Assembly: GCA_000504425.1 (NCBI GenBank)
Contig: KI632513.1
Location: forward strand, 2,750,069 to 2,814,068
Direction of reading: 5' to 3'
Source: Rhodopseudomonas palustris JSC-3b
Lineage (GTDB): Bacteria > Pseudomonadota > Alphaproteobacteria > Rhizobiales > Xanthobacteraceae
Length of the DNA: 64,000 nucleotides
How positions within the stretch are numbered: position 1 is the stretch's first letter; the number at the start of each line of letters is the position of its first letter. Under the pieces are notes generated by a model. It was not told the origin of the DNA. It saw only the letters and a list, made by a program, of their open reading frames with translations, and made no database searches. Below are positions 19,751 to 30,000 of this stretch, piece by piece. A program made the position numbers and the translations under genes.

Positions 19751-21052
19751 ATGACAGCCCAGACTCTTTTGACCCGCGAGGCCGCTCGGCGGCCCCTGAA
19801 CGCAGTGGAGCCTTCCGTGCCCGTTGCCGCTCCGCCGGTCCGCTGCGCCGACACTGGGCTCTATATGCGCATCGTGCCGCTCAAGGCCTATGACAATCCC
19901 AATGGTCGCGAGCGCTGGCATAACCTCGCGGTGCGCGCGCTGGTGCCGAACGTGTTCTACGAACCGGAATTCGCGATTCCGGCGATGATTCCGTTCGGCG
20001 ATGACGTGCAATTGCTGCTGATCGCCGACGAGCGCGGACCCGACGTGCAATTGCTCGGCTTGCTGCCATTCCGAATCTCGACCCGGCGCTGGGGCGTGCC
20101 GCTGCCGGTCGCCGTTGCCTGGAATCATCCCTTTGCCGCGCTCGGCGTGCCGCTGATCGACCGCGACCGCGCGCGCGACACCATCGCCACGCTGCTGAAC
20201 GCCGCGCGCGTACTGCCCGGCATGCCGCGCCGCATGGTGCTGCCGCTGATCCCCGATCACGGCCCGTTCGCGGAGCTGCTCGACGAGCTGCTGCAACAGG
20301 ACAATCTGCGCGAGCTGCGGCTCGACCGCTATGCGCGCGCGATCCTCGATCCGCCGCTCGGCGCGCGCGATCACTATCTGGAAAACAAATTGTCGTCGCG
20401 CACCCGCGGCAAGATGCGCACCGAGCTGCGCCGCATCGAGCGCCAGGGCACGGTGACATTCGAGAGCATCACCGCGCGCAACGAGATCGATGCCGCGCTC
20501 GAGGATTTTTTGGCGCTGGAGGCCGCGGGCTGGAAGGGCCGCGGCGGCACCGCGGTCAGTTGCTCTCCGGCCGAGATCGAATTTCTGCGCCAGACCGTGC
20601 GCAATCTCGCGGCCTGCGGCCGGGTGCGGATCGATCGCTTGCGGCTCGACGGCCGCACGCTGGCGTCATCGATCATCTACCTCACCGGCGACCAGGCTTG
20701 GTGCGCCAAGATTTGCTACGACGAAAGCCAGGCGGCCAGCTCGCCGGGCTCGCAGCTGGTGATGTACATCACCAGCGAGCTGCTCGCCGATCCGTCGATC
20801 GCGCGCGCCGATTCCTGCACGCCGCCCAACCGGCCGTTCATGAGCAAGTTCTGGGGCGAGCAGCTCGCGCTGTCGAACCGCGTGATCGAGCTCGCCGGCG
20901 GCGATCCGCTGCATCCCTTGGCTGCGATGCTGGAGCAAGGTCGGCGCCGGCTCAGCCACGCGTTCCATGAGTTCAAGGAGCGCCGCAACGCCGGCCACGA
21001 CAAGCGGCGGCCGGCCAATGGCGACAGTGAAAAACAGCCGCCGTCCGAGTAA
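19751..21052 (+). CDS. GNAT-fold acetyltransferase-like protein (BioF2/CelD-like, Acetyltransf_6)
   Basis: This 433-residue protein has the layout of CelD/FemAB-like proteins. An N-terminal half has a G-V-P-L-P-V-x-W segment. The C-terminal GNAT core shows F-L-A-L-E-A-A-G-W-K-G-R-x-G-T near residue 255, the family hallmark. Such proteins are linked to polysaccharide acetylation or aminoacyl transfer, but substrates are mostly unknown. The first 30 residues and the last 30 are low-complexity. ATG 19751 is preferred over an in-frame TTG four codons upstream. No partner gene is adjacent. Confidence 0.8.
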   Translation: MTAQTLLTREAARRPLNAVEPSVPVAAPPVRCADTGLYMRIVPLKAYDNPNGRERWHNLAVRALVPNVFYEPEFAIPAMIPFGDDVQLLLIADERGPDVQLLGLLPFRISTRRWGVPLPVAVAWNHPFAALGVPLIDRDRARDTIATLLNAARVLPGMPRRMVLPLIPDHGPFAELLDELLQQDNLRELRLDRYARAILDPPLGARDHYLENKLSSRTRGKMRTELRRIERQGTVTFESITARNEIDAALEDFLALEAAGWKGRGGTAVSCSPAEIEFLRQTVRNLAACGRVRIDRLRLDGRTLASSIIYLTGDQAWCAKICYDESQAASSPGSQLVMYITSELLADPSIARADSCTPPNRPFMSKFWGEQLALSNRVIELAGGDPLHPLAAMLEQGRRRLSHAFHEFKERRNAGHDKRRPANGDSEKQPPSE

Positions 21053-21084
21053 GCTCACCGCGAGTGATACCAAGTGATTGGCAC

Positions 21085-21173
21085 GTCATGGCTGGGCTCG
21101 TCCCGGCCATCGACGTCTTCACTTCCGCATGGGTCTTAAGACGTGGATGCCCGCGACAAAGCGCGGGCATGAC
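21085..21173. repeat. Dispersed palindromic element, family B, copy 2
   Basis: Same bipartite hairpin as at 12352-12440 but reversed: the GGCCGGGA-type arm comes first and the CGCGGGCAT arm last, still bounded by GTCATG and CATGAC. It lies between the convergent GNAT-like and trpB2 genes. Confidence 0.85.
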
Positions 21174-21251
21174 GGACATTGGCACGGTCCAATCGCGTGT
21201 TTCCATCACGTCCCGCGAACGGCCGCGCGCGATCACCATCACGCAAAAGAA

Positions 21252-21283
21252 AACTCCGGCTCTGCGCGCGCAGAGCCGGAGTT
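21252..21283 (-). terminator. Rho-independent terminator of trpB2
   Basis: A perfect 16-base-pair palindrome (AACTCCGGCTCTGCGC and its complement) lies 22 bases after the trpB2 stop on the minus strand. It is followed in that direction by TTTTCTTTT. Confidence 0.9.
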
Positions 21284-21305
21284 GATGTCGTGCGAGACGT
21301 GACGA

Positions 21306-22670
21306 TCAGGCCGCGACTTCAGGCAGAGCCGCCAGCGACGCCGTCAATTCGGCCTCGTCATAGTCCTGATCAACCAGCTTGCCTTCGAAGTAGTTGATGT
21401 AGGACTGCATGTCGAAGTGGCCGTGACCCGACAGGTTGAACAGGATGGTCTCGGACTTGCCCTCGGCCTTGCAGCGCAGCGCTTCGTCGATCGCGCAACG
21501 CACCGCATGGGTCGATTCCGGCGCCGGCACGATGCCCTCGGTGCGGGCGAACTGCACGCCAGCCTCAAAGCACTTCACCTGATGATAGGACTTGGCCTCG
21601 ATCAGGCCGAGTTCATAGGCGTGCGACACCATCGGGCCCATGCCGTGATAGCGCAGACCACCGGCGTGGAAGCCGGGCGGCATGAACGAGGCGCCGAGCG
21701 TGTGCATCTTCATCAGCGGCGTCATTTGCGCGGTGTCGCCGAAGTCGTAGGCGTATTTGCCGCGGGTCAGGGTCGGGCAAGCCGCCGGCTCGACCGCCAC
21801 GATGCGGCGCTTGCGGCCACCGCGCAGATGCAGACCGATGAACGGGAACGCCAGACCGGCGAAGTTCGAGCCGCCGCCGGCGCAGGCGATCACCACGTCC
21901 GGATCGTCGCCGGCCATTTCCATCTGCTTGATGGCTTCTTCGCCGATGATGGTCTGATGCAGCATCACATGGTTCAGCACCGAGCCGAGCGCGTATTTCA
22001 CGTCGGGGTTCTTCACCGCGATTTCCACCGCTTCCGAAATCGCCATGCCGAGCGAGCCGGGGCTGTTCGGGTTCTTGGCGAGGATGGCGCGGCCGCATTC
22101 GGTCTCGTTCGACGGCGAAGCGATGCAGCGTGCGCCATAGGTTTCCATCAGCGCGCGACGATACGGCTTCTGATCGTAGGAGATGCGCACCTGGAACACG
22201 GTGACGTCGATGCCGAACAGCGAGCCGGCGAACGCCAGCGACGAGCCCCACTGCCCGGCGCCGGTTTCGGTCGACAGCTTCTTGATGCCGGCCTGCTTGT
22301 TGTACCAGGCCTGCGGCACGGCGGTGTTGGGCTTGTGCGAGCCCGCGGGCGAGACGCCCTCATATTTGTAGTAAATCTTCGCCGGGGTATCGAGCGCCTG
22401 TTCGAGACGGCGCGCACGCATCAGCGGCGAAGGACGCCACAGCTTGAACACGTCGCGGACCGGATCGGGAATCTCGATGTAACGCTCGGTCGCGACCTCC
22501 TGGAGGATCAGCTCCATCGGGAACAGCGGCTCGAAATCGGCCGGTCCTGCAGGCTGCTTGGTGCCGGGATGGAGCACCGCGGGCATCGGCGTCGGGAAGT
22601 CCGCGTTGAGGTTGTACCAGGCTTTGGGAATGGCGGTTTCGTCGAGCAGGTATTTGATCTGATCGCTCAT
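21306..22670 (-). CDS. trpB2: TrpB2-type tryptophan synthase beta chain-like PLP enzyme
   Basis: This 454-residue protein is longer than classical TrpB (about 400) and has the TrpB2-type N-terminus with P-x-A-W-Y-N-L. The PLP-binding Lys is in S-H-K-P-N-T-A and the phosphate-binding loop is C-A-G-G-G-S-N-F. TrpB2 proteins make tryptophan from indole and serine or salvage indole and often work without TrpA. None is adjacent here. It appears monocistronic, with a strong terminator and a palindromic sequence upstream. Confidence 0.92.
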   Translation of the reverse strand: MSDQIKYLLDETAIPKAWYNLNADFPTPMPAVLHPGTKQPAGPADFEPLFPMELILQEVATERYIEIPDPVRDVFKLWRPSPLMRARRLEQALDTPAKIYYKYEGVSPAGSHKPNTAVPQAWYNKQAGIKKLSTETGAGQWGSSLAFAGSLFGIDVTVFQVRISYDQKPYRRALMETYGARCIASPSNETECGRAILAKNPNSPGSLGMAISEAVEIAVKNPDVKYALGSVLNHVMLHQTIIGEEAIKQMEMAGDDPDVVIACAGGGSNFAGLAFPFIGLHLRGGRKRRIVAVEPAACPTLTRGKYAYDFGDTAQMTPLMKMHTLGASFMPPGFHAGGLRYHGMGPMVSHAYELGLIEAKSYHQVKCFEAGVQFARTEGIVPAPESTHAVRCAIDEALRCKAEGKSETILFNLSGHGHFDMQSYINYFEGKLVDQDYDEAELTASLAALPEVAA

Positions 22671-22753
22671 GCAACTCTCCAGTTTTCGCTTTCAGAAGAG
22701 GTGCTTGCGTGACGCCTCGATCACCTCCAAAACGGCTGCCGCGAAACGGCCGC

Positions 22754-22766
22754 GAACCTTAGGTTC
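22754..22766. promoter_or_regulatory. Short perfect inverted repeat upstream of trpB2
   Basis: GAACCT-t-AGGTTC, 84 bases upstream of the trpB2 start. It could be an operator, but no regulator family can be assigned. Confidence 0.3.
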
Positions 22767-22874
22767 ACGGCAATCGCGGCTGCCTTGAGCAAGATCAATT
22801 GTGCTCTGTTTGCCGTCAAGACAGAGCTTTTGTTGCAGCGTAGCAAGCCGGTGGAGAACGCATTGAGCGTTCGC

Positions 22875-23846
22875 TCACTGGCTGGCAGTGCAAGCCAATT
22901 CACTGAGATCGCGGATCGCGATCTGCGGCAGGAAACGCTCGATATCGTCGCGCCGGCACAGCGACGTTCCAGGGTTGACCAGCGCCGCCGTTCCGGCCGC
23001 GACGCCGAAGCGCAGCGCGTCCTGCAAACTGGCGCCTTCCACCAGACTCGACACCATGGCGCCGACCAGGCTGTCGCCAGCCCCGACCACGCTGGCCGGT
23101 GCCACCGTCAAGCCTTCCGCGCTCCAGGCATGATCGCGCGCGATCAACAGCGCGCCCTTCGGGCCCATGCTGAGCGCCACCAGCTCGACCGCACCGCGCT
23201 CGATCAGCTTCCGGCCGGCGCGGATCAACGCAGCATCGTCGGCGTCAGCGTCAACGCCGGTCAGCACGCGATATTCGCTCATGCTCGGCTTGATCAGAAA
23301 AATGCCGCCGGCATCGAGCGCGGCGCTGAGCGCGGCATGCGAGGTGTCGACGATCACCTTGGCGCCGCGGGCGCGGCCGGCGCGCACCACGCGCGCATAG
23401 AAATCATCGGGCACGCCGGGCGGCAGGCTGCCGCTCGCCACCACGAATTTCGGCGCCGGTTCGGCATTGGCGACCGCATCGATTAGGGCCTGCCATTCGC
23501 TCTCGCTCAGCTTTTCGCCGGGCAGCACGAAGCGATATTGCTTCTGGGTGCTCTCCTCGAACACCGTGAAATCTTCGCGGGTTTCGTTGGCGACCGGGAT
23601 CACCTCGCTCTCCACGCCCTCGGCATCCAGCAATTGCCGCAGCAACTGGCCGATCGAGCCGCCGGCCGGATAGATCGCGCGCACCTGGCCGCCAAGCCGG
23701 TCGATCACGCGCGCCACATTGACGCCGCCGCCGCCCGGATGGCGCAGCATCGGACCACATCGCAGCTTGGAAAACGGAGCAAGGGTCGGGACCGTGGTGG
23801 AGGCGTCGAGCGCCGGGCTCGGCGTAACGGTGAGAATGTGGGACAA
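22875..23846 (-). CDS. PfkB-family sugar-phosphate kinase (probable 1- or 6-phosphofructokinase)
   Basis: This 323-residue ribokinase-fold enzyme opens with T-P-S-P-A-L-D and has G-G-G-G-V-N-V-A-R near residue 38. The ATP-site motif G-A-G-D-S carries the catalytic Asp near residue 260. These mark the LacC/FruK/PfkB subgroup acting on phosphorylated hexoses. The exact substrate (fructose-6-P, fructose-1-P or tagatose-6-P) cannot be fixed from sequence. No PTS or aldolase gene is adjacent, which slightly favours a Pfk-2 type role. Confidence 0.88.
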   Translation of the reverse strand: MSHILTVTPSPALDASTTVPTLAPFSKLRCGPMLRHPGGGGVNVARVIDRLGGQVRAIYPAGGSIGQLLRQLLDAEGVESEVIPVANETREDFTVFEESTQKQYRFVLPGEKLSESEWQALIDAVANAEPAPKFVVASGSLPPGVPDDFYARVVRAGRARGAKVIVDTSHAALSAALDAGGIFLIKPSMSEYRVLTGVDADADDAALIRAGRKLIERGAVELVALSMGPKGALLIARDHAWSAEGLTVAPASVVGAGDSLVGAMVSSLVEGASLQDALRFGVAAGTAALVNPGTSLCRRDDIERFLPQIAIRDLSELACTASQ

Positions 23847-24190
23847 ACGACTATCCTGACTTGGTGTGAAACGACTTTAGCCGATCTGGGTGGGGTTCGT
23901 CATGAGCTCCCGATGGAACGTCTCCACGCGCAATTTGTGGCCACAACCGCGGCGAATTGAAGCGTTCCGGCGCAATCTGGTCCAGGCCGGCAGGCTTGAC
24001 CAGAGGAGATTAGCCGATCGGCGATGACGATTGTTCGGGGCGGGGGCAGATGCCGCTTGCGACGCGGCGCCCCTGCCCGGCCCGCCATGCCACCGCGACA
24101 AATGAAAAACCCGGCTCTGCGCGCCGCAGAACCGGGTTGATCTTGGTCGGATAAAGCAGCGTGACGGCAGCGCCATCACGCCCGCTTGGA
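23847..24190. other. Intergenic region between pfkB and the redox operon
   Basis: About 340 bases holding the terminator of the redox operon at its left end and the pfkB promoter at the other. No coding feature is supported. Confidence 0.5.
24108..24138 (-). terminator. Rho-independent terminator of the PFOR/Nfn-like operon
   Basis: In minus-strand sense a GC-rich hairpin (AACCCGG-t-TCTGCG... paired with ...CAGA-g-CCGGGTT) is followed by TTTTTCATTT. Its core is nearly the same as that of the trpB2 terminator at 21252-21283. Confidence 0.88.
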
Positions 24191-27025
24191 TCAGGTGTAG
24201 CCGTACTTCTTCTTGCTCTCCAGTTCCTGGGTCTTGAACTGGTTGAAGCGCGGCAGGAACTTGTCCCAATCGATGATGTGGGCGTCGATTTCCGGGCCGT
24301 CGATGCAAGCGTGCTTGCGCACCATCTTGCCGTCGATCGTCACCGGCACCATGCAGGCGCCGCACATGCCGGTCGCGTCCACCATGATTGAGTTGAGGCT
24401 GGCCACCGTCTTCACGCCATACGGCTTGGTGAGGTCGGACACCGCCCGCATCATCAACGGCGGACCGATCGCGATCACTTCCGCGATCTTGCGGCCCTTG
24501 CCCTGCTGATTGGCCTTCATCATCTCTTCGAGCGGACCCGTGACGAAGCCCTTCACGCCGAACGAGCCGTCATTGGTGGTGTAGATCAGCTCGAGCTGGT
24601 CGCCGAACTCCTTCTTGATCTGGCCCATGCGTTCGTCTTCGCCGGTCCAGAACAAGAACTCCTTGGCGCGGAAGCCGGAGATCAGCGTGACGTGGTTGCC
24701 GAGCCGCAGGTGCTCGCGCAGGATCGGATAGACCGGCGGCAGACCGACGCCGCCGGCGCAGAACACCACGGTCTCATCCTTGCCGTAGTGATGCAGCTCC
24801 GAAGCGCGGCCGAGCGGGCCGGCGATGCCGCTGAACGCGTCGCCGATCGCCATCTTGTTGATCTCGAGCGACGAGGTGCCCATGCCCTGCACGACCAGAT
24901 CGATGGTGCCCTTTTCGGCATCCCAATCGGCCAGCGTCAGCGGGATCAGTTCGCCCTTCTCCCACGGCAGCACACGCACGAACTGTCCGGCCTTGGCCGA
25001 ACGCGCCACCATCGGCGCCCGCACCGTGAACTCGACGATGCCACCGGCGAGCGGCACCTTGTTGACGATGGTCTGCGCCACCTGGCCGAGCTCGGTGTAG
25101 CGCGCCGCACGTTCGACGCGGTCCTTGATCTCGGCCGGGGTGAACGGGATCTCGCCAACGATCTCGCGCGCCGCCGCCTGGCCGTCGCCGGCCGCGCGGA
25201 TCGCGGTGGAGCCGCCACGGGCAGCGTCGCCGCCGGTGTAGACGTCCTTGATCGAGGTGCGCTGCGAACCCTGCTCGACCTCAATGGTGCCCCACTTGTT
25301 GGTCTTCAGGCCCGGCTCGGCGTCCTTCATGATCGGGTTGGCGGTGTTGCCCAGCGCCATGATCACGAGGTCCACCGGCACGCGCTCGATTTCGCCGGTC
25401 GGCTTCGGGCTGCGACGGCCGGACTTGTCCGGTTCGCCGAGCTCGTTGACGTCCAAGAGCGCGTGGGTGACGAAGTGGGTGTGGTCGTCGCCGATGAACT
25501 CACGCGGCGCACGCAGCACCCGAAGGTTGATGCCTTCTTCGAGCGCGTGATGCAGTTCTTCGACGCGCGCCGGCATTTCGCTCTGGGTACGGCGATAGAC
25601 GATGGTGACGTTGGCGCCGAGCCGCTTGGCGGTGCGGGCCGCGTCCATCGCGGTGTTGCCGCCGCCGATCACGAACACTTCCTTGCCCTTGGTCTCGGGC
25701 AGCGGCGTCTCGTAGCGATCGTCCAGGCCGCGCATCAGGTTGACGCGGGTCAGGAACTCGTTGGCCGACATCACGCCCAAGAGATGCTCGCCGGGCACGT
25801 TCATGAAGGTCGGCAGACCCGCGCCGGTACCGACGAAGATCTTCCAGAACCCCTCAGCCTTGAGGTCTTCCAGCGTCGCGGTCTTGCCGACCACGAAGTT
25901 CTTCACGAAGCGGCCGCCGAGCAGCGTGATCTTCTCGACCACGTCGTCGATCAGCGTGTTGGGCAGACGGAATTCCGGAATGCCGTAACGCAGCACGCCG
26001 CCGAGATCGTGGAACGCCTCGAAGATCGTGACCGGAAAACCTTCGACCGCCAGCAGATAGGCGTTGATCAGACCGGACGGACCGGAGCCGACCACCGCGA
26101 TCGGCGGCTTGGTGGCCGCCGCCCAGGGCGAGATCCGGCCCAGGAAGCGATCATTGGCGTTCGGCTCGACCAGCTTCTGATGCTCGGGCAGATACCATTC
26201 GATCTGACCGATTTCGATCGGACGCTTGGTGTGGGTGCAGACGCCCTGGCACTGCAGTTCCTGCGGGCACACGCGGCCGGTGACGTTCGGCAGCGGGTTG
26301 CAGCTCTCGATCAGCTCGAGCGCTTCGCGGTGCTTGCCGTTGCCGAGCAGGTCCAGCATCTCGGGGATGTGGATCTTGACCGGGCAGCCGCCCTTCGGCT
26401 CGCTCTTGCCGTGGATCAGCACGCCGAGTTCGCACGGCTTGTCGTCGCACTGCTTGTCGCGCATCACTTCGAGCCAGACGAACAGCTCGCATTCACGCAC
26501 GCTGTAGCCGAGCGACTGGTAACCAAGGTAGCCCTGGTTCACGAGCTCGAAGTCGACCGAACGTTCTTCCGCCGGACGGATGTAGGGCGGAATGAACGCT
26601 TCGCCCGGCCAGCCTTCCGACAGGTTTTCGAACATCGGGTAGCGATCGCGCAGATGCACGTCGATCGCCTTGATGAACTTGCGCTTGAACTTGAGCGGCA
26701 GCGCCCAGATGAAGCGCTGCAGGATGGTGCTCATGTCATCGCCGCGCGCCAGCAGATTCCACAGCGTCGCGGTGAACGCGGCGCCGAGTTCGGGCTGCTG
26801 GAACTCCCAGACCAGAGCCTGGGAGCCGTCGGCGATGAACATGCTGCGCAGCGACGCCGGGTCATTGACCAGGCGCTTCTGCAGCAGCGCGAGCTGCTTC
26901 TGGAACACGCCGACAGCTTCGCTGTTCTGCAGTTCTTCCAGTTCGCTCCGTGCTGTGTCCAGCACAGTGCGAGCCTGTTCGTAGCGCTTCAGTTCGTCAG
27001 TGGTCATGCCGGTGGCGCCGCTCAT
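24191..27025 (-). CDS. GltD/NfnB-NfnA-like fusion: putative ferredoxin-NAD(P)H oxidoreductase
   Basis: This 944-residue protein has several modules. Residues 1 to about 185 are an N-terminal domain I do not recognise, with a coiled-coil-like start. A GltD-type Fe-S segment (about 190-290) follows, with C-D-D-K-P-C, G-G-C-P-V and G-R-V-C-P-Q-E. Next is an FAD domain (V-V-G-S-G-P-S-G near 310) and an NAD(P) domain (V-I-G-G-G-N-T-A-M-D near 450). The C-terminal part from about 650 resembles NfnA/PyrK-type reductases, with A-G-G-V-G-L-P-P near 753 and cluster ligands M-C-G-A-C-M near 886. The order equals NfnB then NfnA, usually two proteins that bifurcate electrons between ferredoxin, NADH and NADPH. 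The start overlaps the PFOR stop as ATGA. An alternative ATG lies six codons in. The catalytic direction is inferred. Confidence 0.85.
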   Translation of the reverse strand: MSGATGMTTDELKRYEQARTVLDTARSELEELQNSEAVGVFQKQLALLQKRLVNDPASLRSMFIADGSQALVWEFQQPELGAAFTATLWNLLARGDDMSTILQRFIWALPLKFKRKFIKAIDVHLRDRYPMFENLSEGWPGEAFIPPYIRPAEERSVDFELVNQGYLGYQSLGYSVRECELFVWLEVMRDKQCDDKPCELGVLIHGKSEPKGGCPVKIHIPEMLDLLGNGKHREALELIESCNPLPNVTGRVCPQELQCQGVCTHTKRPIEIGQIEWYLPEHQKLVEPNANDRFLGRISPWAAATKPPIAVVGSGPSGLINAYLLAVEGFPVTIFEAFHDLGGVLRYGIPEFRLPNTLIDDVVEKITLLGGRFVKNFVVGKTATLEDLKAEGFWKIFVGTGAGLPTFMNVPGEHLLGVMSANEFLTRVNLMRGLDDRYETPLPETKGKEVFVIGGGNTAMDAARTAKRLGANVTIVYRRTQSEMPARVEELHHALEEGINLRVLRAPREFIGDDHTHFVTHALLDVNELGEPDKSGRRSPKPTGEIERVPVDLVIMALGNTANPIMKDAEPGLKTNKWGTIEVEQGSQRTSIKDVYTGGDAARGGSTAIRAAGDGQAAAREIVGEIPFTPAEIKDRVERAARYTELGQVAQTIVNKVPLAGGIVEFTVRAPMVARSAKAGQFVRVLPWEKGELIPLTLADWDAEKGTIDLVVQGMGTSSLEINKMAIGDAFSGIAGPLGRASELHHYGKDETVVFCAGGVGLPPVYPILREHLRLGNHVTLISGFRAKEFLFWTGEDERMGQIKKEFGDQLELIYTTNDGSFGVKGFVTGPLEEMMKANQQGKGRKIAEVIAIGPPLMMRAVSDLTKPYGVKTVASLNSIMVDATGMCGACMVPVTIDGKMVRKHACIDGPEIDAHIIDWDKFLPRFNQFKTQELESKKKYGYT

Positions 27026-30000
27026 CGGATGATCTCCGCGTCGCAGTTGGCCGCCGCACGGCTGAGCTTGGCCGACAGTTCAGGGGTGACCTTGATCTTG
27101 CTGAACACGCCCGGGATCACGTGAGCGACGTCCTTGCTGGCGCCGCCGACCACGATCTTGGTGAGTTCGAACACTTCAGGGACGTCCTGATAGCAGCTCT
27201 TACAGTTGGTGCACTTGTCGAGATCGGACTCCTCGATATTGACCGGCGCCGCCGAGCCGTTGGCCGGCTTGGCACCGTTGGTCGCAGCCGCCGCGGCCGG
27301 AGCCGGAGCGAGCCCGGCCATCAGACCGGCGAAACCGCCAGCCGCCGGAGCATTCGAAGACGCCGCCAGTTCGCTCATGCCGCGCGCGATCTGATCGAGC
27401 GAGCTTTCGCGGGCCTTCACCGACTCTTCATACTGGTGCTGCAGCGACTCGAGCTCAGCGCGATGGCTCTCGTCCAGCACGCGGATGTCGTAGCCGCCGA
27501 GATATTGCAGCGTGCGCCAGTAGCGGCGACGCTCCTCGACCAGCTTGATCACCGCCGCGCCGACCGAAAGCTTGATCAGCTTCTTGTCGCCATCGGTGGC
27601 GTAGATGAACGGCGTCTTGCCAGCGCGGGCGTCGGCATCGAGCGCCACGTAGTCGGCCACCGGCACGCCATCAGCATCAGCCTTGAGCGGCTTGAACTGC
27701 TTGCGGAAGCGAACTTCGGTGTAGGCGAAGTCGGCCGGGGTCACCGGGGTCTTCAGGAGCTGGGTGGCACCGTTGTCATCGACATACTCGATCGACTGGG
27801 TGGCCCAATCCTGATCCGGCTCGGGGTTACCGTCGAGCGAGAACCAGTTGTTCAGCTTCGAGCCCTTGCGCGGGTCGTGCACGAACACCGGGTTCATACG
27901 GCTCTCCACCGCCTTGCGGGCCTGACGGTTGGCGACCGCATCGCCGATGCCGTGCTCAGCCTGGCAGGGGGTGTAGACGTCGAGCACCGCCGGGGAGTCG
28001 GTGTAGGTCAGGAACTCCAGCACGTTCTTCATGAAGTGACCCTGCAGCGCAGTCGAGGTCTGGATCACGAAGACGTTCGGGTGGAACGAGGCGATCAGGC
28101 CGAGTTCCTTACGGGATTCCTGCTTGCCGGTGTTGGCGATGCCGAAGCGCGACAGGTCGCTGTCCTGACCAGTCAAGCTCGCGGTCGAGGTCTGACCGCC
28201 GGTGTTGGAATAGGCGCCGGTGTTCAGCACCACCACCTTGATCGGGGTCGAGGTCGACAGCAGACGCGACAGCGCGCCGAAGCCGATGTCGTAGGTCGCA
28301 CCGTCGCCGCCCATCGACAGCACGGTCGGCACCAGCGCCCGTTCTTCCGGCGAGAACTGATTCCAGCCGAAGTAACGGAAGTAGCCGTCGTGCTTGCTCG
28401 GCTCATAGGCATCGCCGAGTTCGAGCTTGGCGACACGCAGCGCACGGAAGTCGTCGGACGCCTGCGCGATCAGACCTTCAAAGATACCCTTGGCGACGGC
28501 CGGGGTGTCCTGGAACAGGCTGTTCACCCACGGGTCGGTGTAGGGGTTGAAGGGGAAGGTCGAGGCATACACGCTCGAACAGCCGGTGGCGTTGGCGATC
28601 ACCATGCCGGACGGGCCGTTGCCGGTCGGGCCGCTCTCGAACAGATAGAGCCGCTTTTCCAGCGTCTTCATGGTGCGCTCGATGCGCTCGCGGCGAGCCG
28701 CGTCGGTGACGCTGTCACGCTTGGCCGAGAGCTTCTCGATCAGGCTTTCCAGCTCGCGCACGTGGTCCTTGCGGCGCTTGTCGTGCAGCGCGTGGTTGGT
28801 CGCGGTGACCAGACGGATCGCGGTGACTTCGCCGCAGCCGCGGCAGGCACCGTGGCCGCCCGTGGTCGCGTAGTAGTTGGCGCGATCGAGGATCAGACGC
28901 TTGGTTTCGCCGTCGGGCTTGGTGGCGCCATCGACGAACCGGGCCGGAGTGTTGGCGGTGCGGCTGAAGAACTCGAACCGGCCCTGCAGCTGGTCCAGCA
29001 GCGCTTCGTCCTGCTCACGTTCCACCAGCGCGCCGGGGCCGCAGACGTCAACGCATTCCAGACAGCCGGTGCACTTCCACGGATCGACGTTCACCGAATA
29101 CAGACCGCCGGAGCCCGGCTGGTTCTTTTCGGCCGCATCGAAATACGGACGGGTGCGGGCCACCGGGAACACCGAGAGCGCCGCGGCGAGCTTGCCGAAG
29201 TTGCGCTTCAGGGTGGCGTTGTCGGTGTCGATCGCCTCGGCCGCCTGCGCCACGATCTCGTGGAACGGCTTGTCGTCCTTGCCGGCGCGATACATCTCGC
29301 GCACCGCCTCGCTCAGCGCGTGGACGTGAGCGCTCAGCGCGTCGCGCTGCGCCGGGGCGATGTCGAGCTGCTTGATGGCCGAGGCCAGCAGCTCATGGAT
29401 GTCGTGCACGCCGTTCGGGATCGCGGCATCCGGGCAGACCAGCGCGCATTCCAGACAGCCGGTGCACTGATCCGGGTTGAACTCCGGAACGTTGCGGCGG
29501 AACAGACCCTTGTCCTTCATGGCCGCGGAACCGGCGGGCATGAACATGCCGATTCCGGGCAGCACCGGGGCGTCGGCAATGGTGCCGTCGCGGAACGGGC
29601 CGGCGAGCACGTCGTCATAGTACTGCGGATCGAAGATGCCGGAGGCCTGGGCCGGACCGGCGACGCGGCACATCGAGGCCGAGATCGACACGTCGCGCTT
29701 GGCCTTCGGCGCTGCCTGGACTTCGGCTTCGGCGAATTCCGGCGCGTCGTAATTGACCTGCTGGGTCGCTTCCGAACCCTCGCGGATCACCGCCATGTTG
29801 CCTTCGACGATGTCGCCACCCTTCGAGCCGAACTTCTTGGAGATCTGCTGACGGATCTTGGTGAGCATCGCGTCGCGCGAGGCGTCGGCCACCACGCGGT
29901 CGACATGGCCGCACACCGCGCCGATGAAGGCGATACCCATCATGCGGGTTTCGAGTTCGGCGGTCGGGGCATGGCGCTTGGCCACCGCGAAGGCGTCGAT

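Noticed and set aside
24692-27124. 810-codon plus-strand frame opposite the Nfn-like fusion
   Set aside because: Antisense shadow with low-complexity composition; the minus-strand gene has all the motifs.
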